Of a stretch of 11,434 bases of DNA, positions 7,003 to 11,434 are shown piece by piece. This DNA is from DATKHR01 sp035939575 (GTDB taxonomy: Bacteria > Acidobacteriota > Vicinamibacteria > Vicinamibacterales > CAVVIG01): positions 1 through 11,434 of the forward strand of contig DASZFS010000166.1 of assembly GCA_035939575.1 (NCBI GenBank), read 5' to 3'. Numbering within the stretch: the stretch's first letter is position 1; the number at the start of each line of letters is the position of its first letter. A model generated the notes under the pieces. It was not told where the DNA came from and did not search any database. It was given only the letters and a program-made list of their open reading frames with translations. A program made the translations under genes and the position numbers.

Positions 7003-9906
7003 CTACGCGGTGACCGCGACGCGCTCCATCGCGAACACTTCGATCACGTCGCCGACCTTGATGTCGTTGTACTTCTCGAACCCGATGCCGCACTCGAAGC
7101 CGGACTTGACCTCGCTCACGTCGTCCTTGAAGCGGCGTAGCGATCCGATCTTGCCCTCGTAGACGACCGCGTTGTCGCGCAGCAGGCGGGCCTGCGTGTC
7201 GCCGGCGCGCGTGATGCGGCCCTCGGTGACCATGCAGCCAGCGATCGTCCCGAACTTCGGGACCTTGAAGATTTCGCGGACGCTCGCCACGCCGATCCGG
7301 ACCTCCTTGAAGGTCGGCTCGAGCAGCCCCGTCATGGCCTTCTTCATCTCGTCCGTCACGTTGTAGATGACCGAATGCTGGCGGATCTCGACGCGCTCCC
7401 GCGTGGCGATCTCTTCGGCGTTGCGATCCGGCCGCACGTTGAACGCGATGATGATGGCGTTGGACGCCGACGCCAGGAGCACGTCGGACTCGTTGACCGC
7501 GCCGACGCCGGCGTGGATGATGCGGATCTTCACCTTCTCGTCCGACAGCTTGGCCAGTGAATCGGCGAGCACCTCGGCGGATCCCTGCACGTCGGCCTTG
7601 ATGATGATCGGCAGCTCCTTCATGCCGCCTTCGGAGATCTGCGCCTGCAACGACTCGAGCGTGAGCCGCCCGCCCTTGGTGCCGAGCGCGCGCGTCTTCG
7701 CCTGCTCCTCGCGGAACGTCGCGATCTGCCGCGCCTTGGCCGCGTCGGCGACCTGGAACACATCACCCGGCTGCGGCAGCCCGCCGAGCCCAAGGACCTC
7801 GACCGGCGTCGATGGACCCGCGGACTTCGTCGGACGCCCGCGGTCGTCGATGAGCGCGCGTACGCGGCCGACGATCGGCCCCGCGATGAACGTGTCGCCG
7901 ACCGTCAGCGTGCCATCCTGCACCAGCACCGTCGCGACCGCGCCGCGCCCCTTGTCCAGCTTGGCCTCGAGGACGGTGCCGGTCGCGCTCCGCTTCGGGT
8001 TCGCCTTCAGCTCGCCGATCTCGGAGACCAGGAGAATCATCTCGAGCAGCAGCTCGATGTTCTGCTTCTTCTTGGCGGACACCTCGACCGTCACGGTCTT
8101 GCCGCCCCATTCCTCGGGCATCAGGTCGAGCTCCGTCAGCTCGCGCTTGACGCGCTCGGGGCTGGCATTCGGTTTGTCGATCTTGTTGATCGCCACGATG
8201 ATCGGCACGTTCGCCGCCTTCGCATGGTCGATTGCCTCCCGCGTCTGTGGCATCACCCCATCGTCGGCCGCGACGACGAGGACGACGATATCGGTGACCT
8301 TGGCGCCGCGGGCCCGCATCAGCGTGAACGCCTCGTGGCCCGGCGTGTCGAGGAAGACGATGTTGCGGCCGTTGATCGTGACGTGGTACGCGCCGATGTG
8401 CTGGGTGATGCCGCCCGCTTCGCGCTCGGCAACGCGCGCCTCGCGGATGGCGTCAAGCAGGCTGGTCTTGCCATGATCCACGTGGCCCATGACGGTGACG
8501 ACCGGCGCGCGCGTGACGACGTCCTCCGGGCGGGCGTCGCCGTTGTCCACTCGCAACAGCTCCTCCTCGAAGCTGCGCATCTGAACATCCGCGCCGAACT
8601 CGCGAGCGATCATCGTCGCGGTCTGCGTATCCAGGGTCGTGTTGATCGTGAGCACGATCCGCTTCATCAGCAGCTTCGCGAGCACGTCTTTCACGCGGAG
8701 GTCCAGCTTGTCCGCCAGATCCTTGACGGTCATGCCCTCCGCCAGGGTGATGGTGCGGCTGACGGGAGGCGGCGAGGCCGGTAGTGCAGGGGCCACCGGG
8801 CGCGGTGTGTGCTCGCGGCGCTGTCCCGGTGCCGGACGCTGGCCCTGATGACTGCCGGGCCGTTGACCGGCGTACGGCGGACGCGAAGGCATCCCCGGCC
8901 GTTGCGGATAGGCCTGCCCGGGACGCGGCGGACCGCCCGGTTGCTGTGTGCGCACGGGCGGCGACGGCAGCGGCCGGGGCCCGCCCACCGGGCCCTGTGA
9001 ACGCGGAGGATACGACGGCCTCTGCCCCCCAGGCCCTACCGGCCCGCCGGGTCGCGTGAACGGGGACGGGGGACGCGCGCCAGGCACTCCGACCTGACCG
9101 GCGGCCCCCACGCTGGCCGGTCGCGCCGGCGAGGGCGTGCCCGGACGATCGAGACGATCGACACGGGGCGCCGGCTTCGGCGCGACCCGCGGCGGCGGTG
9201 TCGTCTGCAGCGGTGGCGTTGGCGTGCTCGGACGCTGCTCTTCGATTCGGAGCCTCAGCGTCGGCGGCACAACGCGACCGAACTTGGCCGGCGGTACTGG
9301 AGGTCGTGGCGCTGCCGCGGGCGGGGCAGCAACCCGGGCTGCTTCGGCGGGCGATACGGCGGCCACAGCCGGCTCAGGAGACGACGCGATCAGAGCGTCA
9401 GCCGCTCCTGGCGATGCCGGCGCGGACTCCTTTTCCGGGACGTCCGTTGCGGCGGCCCGTGATGCCGTCTCGCCAACTGGCACGGGTGGCGCTTCAGGCG
9501 CCGCTTCGCTAGCGTGCTCGGCCGCCGTCTCCGCCTCGGCCACGTCCGGCTCGGGCAGGGCCTCCGGCTCGGCGACTGGCACGGCCGGCGATGCCGGCTT
9601 GACGGTCTTGACCAGGCGTGGCGGCGGCAACACGGGCGCGGTCGGCTTGGGCGGCTCGACCTTCCTGGCCGGTGCCGGGCTCTTCTTACCCTTCACCACC
9701 AGGGCCTCGGCGAAAATGTCACCCGTTGGCAGCTGGATGTTGCGCTGCTTCGCCAGGCGATCCACGAACTGGCGGGCAACAACTTCCTCGATAGTGCTCG
9801 AGGCGCTCTTGACTTCGATCCCGTGATCGCGCTTCAGCAGCGCCGTCACTTCCTGGCTCGTCGTCCCGAGCAGCTCCGCGACCTTGTAAATCCGGACTGT
9901 TGACAA
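7003..9906 (-). CDS. infB: Translation initiation factor IF-2
   Basis: IF2 is the GTPase that places fMet-tRNA on the 30S subunit and promotes 50S joining. The 967-residue protein has an N-terminal IF2_N helical domain (about 1-60, beginning STVRIYKVAELLG), a very long Pro/Ala/Gly-rich linker (about 77-380), a second IF2_N module (about 385-442), and the GTPase domain from about 467. G motifs are intact: GHVDHGKT at 474-481, GGIT at 498-501, DTPGH at 520-524, NKID at 574-577 and SAK at 610-612. Domains II, III and the C2 fMet-tRNA-binding domain follow. The start is TTG at 9906, supported by GAGG 7 nt upstream and by homologous N-termini; no ATG lies nearby. The gene follows nusA after 74 nt, with no ylxR-like gene between them, and precedes rbfA by 9 nt. 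The linker is alignment-poor but typical of high-GC IF2. Confidence 0.98.
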   Translation of the reverse strand: MSTVRIYKVAELLGTTSQEVTALLKRDHGIEVKSASSTIEEVVARQFVDRLAKQRNIQLPTGDIFAEALVVKGKKSPAPARKVEPPKPTAPVLPPPRLVKTVKPASPAVPVAEPEALPEPDVAEAETAAEHASEAAPEAPPVPVGETASRAAATDVPEKESAPASPGAADALIASSPEPAVAAVSPAEAARVAAPPAAAPRPPVPPAKFGRVVPPTLRLRIEEQRPSTPTPPLQTTPPPRVAPKPAPRVDRLDRPGTPSPARPASVGAAGQVGVPGARPPSPFTRPGGPVGPGGQRPSYPPRSQGPVGGPRPLPSPPVRTQQPGGPPRPGQAYPQRPGMPSRPPYAGQRPGSHQGQRPAPGQRREHTPRPVAPALPASPPPVSRTITLAEGMTVKDLADKLDLRVKDVLAKLLMKRIVLTINTTLDTQTATMIAREFGADVQMRSFEEELLRVDNGDARPEDVVTRAPVVTVMGHVDHGKTSLLDAIREARVAEREAGGITQHIGAYHVTINGRNIVFLDTPGHEAFTLMRARGAKVTDIVVLVVAADDGVMPQTREAIDHAKAANVPIIVAINKIDKPNASPERVKRELTELDLMPEEWGGKTVTVEVSAKKKQNIELLLEMILLVSEIGELKANPKRSATGTVLEAKLDKGRGAVATVLVQDGTLTVGDTFIAGPIVGRVRALIDDRGRPTKSAGPSTPVEVLGLGGLPQPGDVFQVADAAKARQIATFREEQAKTRALGTKGGRLTLESLQAQISEGGMKELPIIIKADVQGSAEVLADSLAKLSDEKVKIRIIHAGVGAVNESDVLLASASNAIIIAFNVRPDRNAEEIATRERVEIRQHSVIYNVTDEMKKAMTGLLEPTFKEVRIGVASVREIFKVPKFGTIAGCMVTEGRITRAGDTQARLLRDNAVVYEGKIGSLRRFKDDVSEVKSGFECGIGFEKYNDIKVGDVIEVFAMERVAVTA

Positions 9907-9913
9907 GCTATGG

Positions 9914-9917
9914 CCTC
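9914..9917 (-). promoter_or_regulatory. Shine-Dalgarno sequence of infB (supports a TTG start)
   Basis: The minus strand reads GAGG with 7 nt before TTG at 9906. This is the best-placed ribosome site in the nusA-infB spacer and decides the non-AUG start. Confidence 0.6.
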
Positions 9918-9980
9918 AGATGAATATGCACGAACCTCGGACTGCACGAGTGCTGCGATCCACGGTCGCGCATTCGCGCA

Positions 9981-11283
<1,303 letters not shown>

Positions 11284-11291
<8 letters not shown>

Positions 11292-11434
11292 CGCCGGGGT
11301 TGTAGCTCTCGGCGCGCGACTGCTCCTTGCGCGGGATGACCGCCTCGTTCCGGCCGATCTCGACGACGATGTCGCCGTTCTCGAAGCGTTTGATCGTGGC
11401 GTTCTGGACTTCACCCACACGCTGACTGAACTCC
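11284..11434 (-). pseudogene. nusA: Out-of-frame fragment of a second nusA allele (S1 region)
   Basis: This 151-bp stretch aligns without gaps to 10827-10977 of the NusA S1 region, with 139 identical bases and 12 mismatches. Every mismatch is a third codon position, so both copies encode the same roughly 50 residues (FSQRVGEVQNATIKRF through NPGDRV). It is read in a different frame from the downstream NusA sequence and runs off the window edge. The pattern shows that it descends from a functional nusA that diverged under purifying selection, not from a recent local duplication. A chimeric join between related genomes is the simplest reading; a truncated genomic paralogue is possible. Confidence 0.88.

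Noticed and set aside
7367..8476. 369-codon plus-strand open frame across infB
   Set aside because: It is antisense to the IF2 GTPase and later domains; the Ser/Arg-rich translation has no family features.
9907..9980. Promoter or small ylxR-like gene between nusA and infB
   Set aside because: The spacer is only 74 nt, has no convincing -10/-35 pair and no coding frame of useful length. Only the infB ribosome site is supportable.

Overview
The window is a GC-rich bacterial chromosome segment. All recognisable genes lie on the minus strand and are read from the right end to the left. Gene order in transcription order is nusA (5' end disrupted) - infB - rbfA - nrnA-type DHH phosphoesterase - truB - rpsO - pnp - a polytopic GT-C-like membrane protein. 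This is the classic nusA/infB transcription-translation-RNA-maturation cluster. The high GC content, the nrnA gene between rbfA and truB, the alanine/proline-rich IF2 linker and the style of the membrane protein suggest an uncultured Acidobacteriota (possibly Vicinamibacteria). That placement is inference from recalled family features, not a database result.

Right end (about 9981-11434): NusA is intact from its N-terminal domain to its C-terminal helix-hairpin-helix region, but roughly its first 30 residues are missing. In their place, 11284-11434 holds a second, out-of-frame copy of the NusA S1-domain coding sequence. It aligns without gaps to 10827-10977 over 151 bp with 12 mismatches, all at third codon positions. 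This looks like a fragment of a second, diverged nusA allele joined to this one, most simply a chimeric join at a contig end.

Middle (4287-9906): infB, rbfA, nrnA and truB are packed tightly. There is a 9-nt gap between infB and rbfA, and the stop/start pairs rbfA/nrnA and nrnA/truB overlap by 20 and 26 nt, which suggests translational coupling. truB carries an in-frame tandem pair of 27-bp palindromic units near its 3' end. rpsO follows after a 92-nt gap.

Left (132-4191): a 95-nt rpsO-pnp intergenic region contains a perfect 9-bp inverted repeat, at the place where other bacteria carry an attenuator or RNase III processing hairpin. pnp is followed after 4 nt by a 649-residue membrane protein with no obvious tie to RNA metabolism. 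The last 131 bases are non-coding and hold two diverged copies of a 50-60-bp repeat.

Functionally, the genes link transcription elongation and antitermination (NusA), translation initiation (IF2), 30S maturation (RbfA, S15), tRNA pseudouridylation (TruB) and RNA decay (PNPase, with NrnA finishing short oligonucleotides). No tRNA, rRNA, CRISPR array, insertion sequence or plus-strand gene is supported. No undescribed multi-gene system is evident; the noteworthy items are the nusA chimera, the truB repeat insertion and the non-coding repeats.
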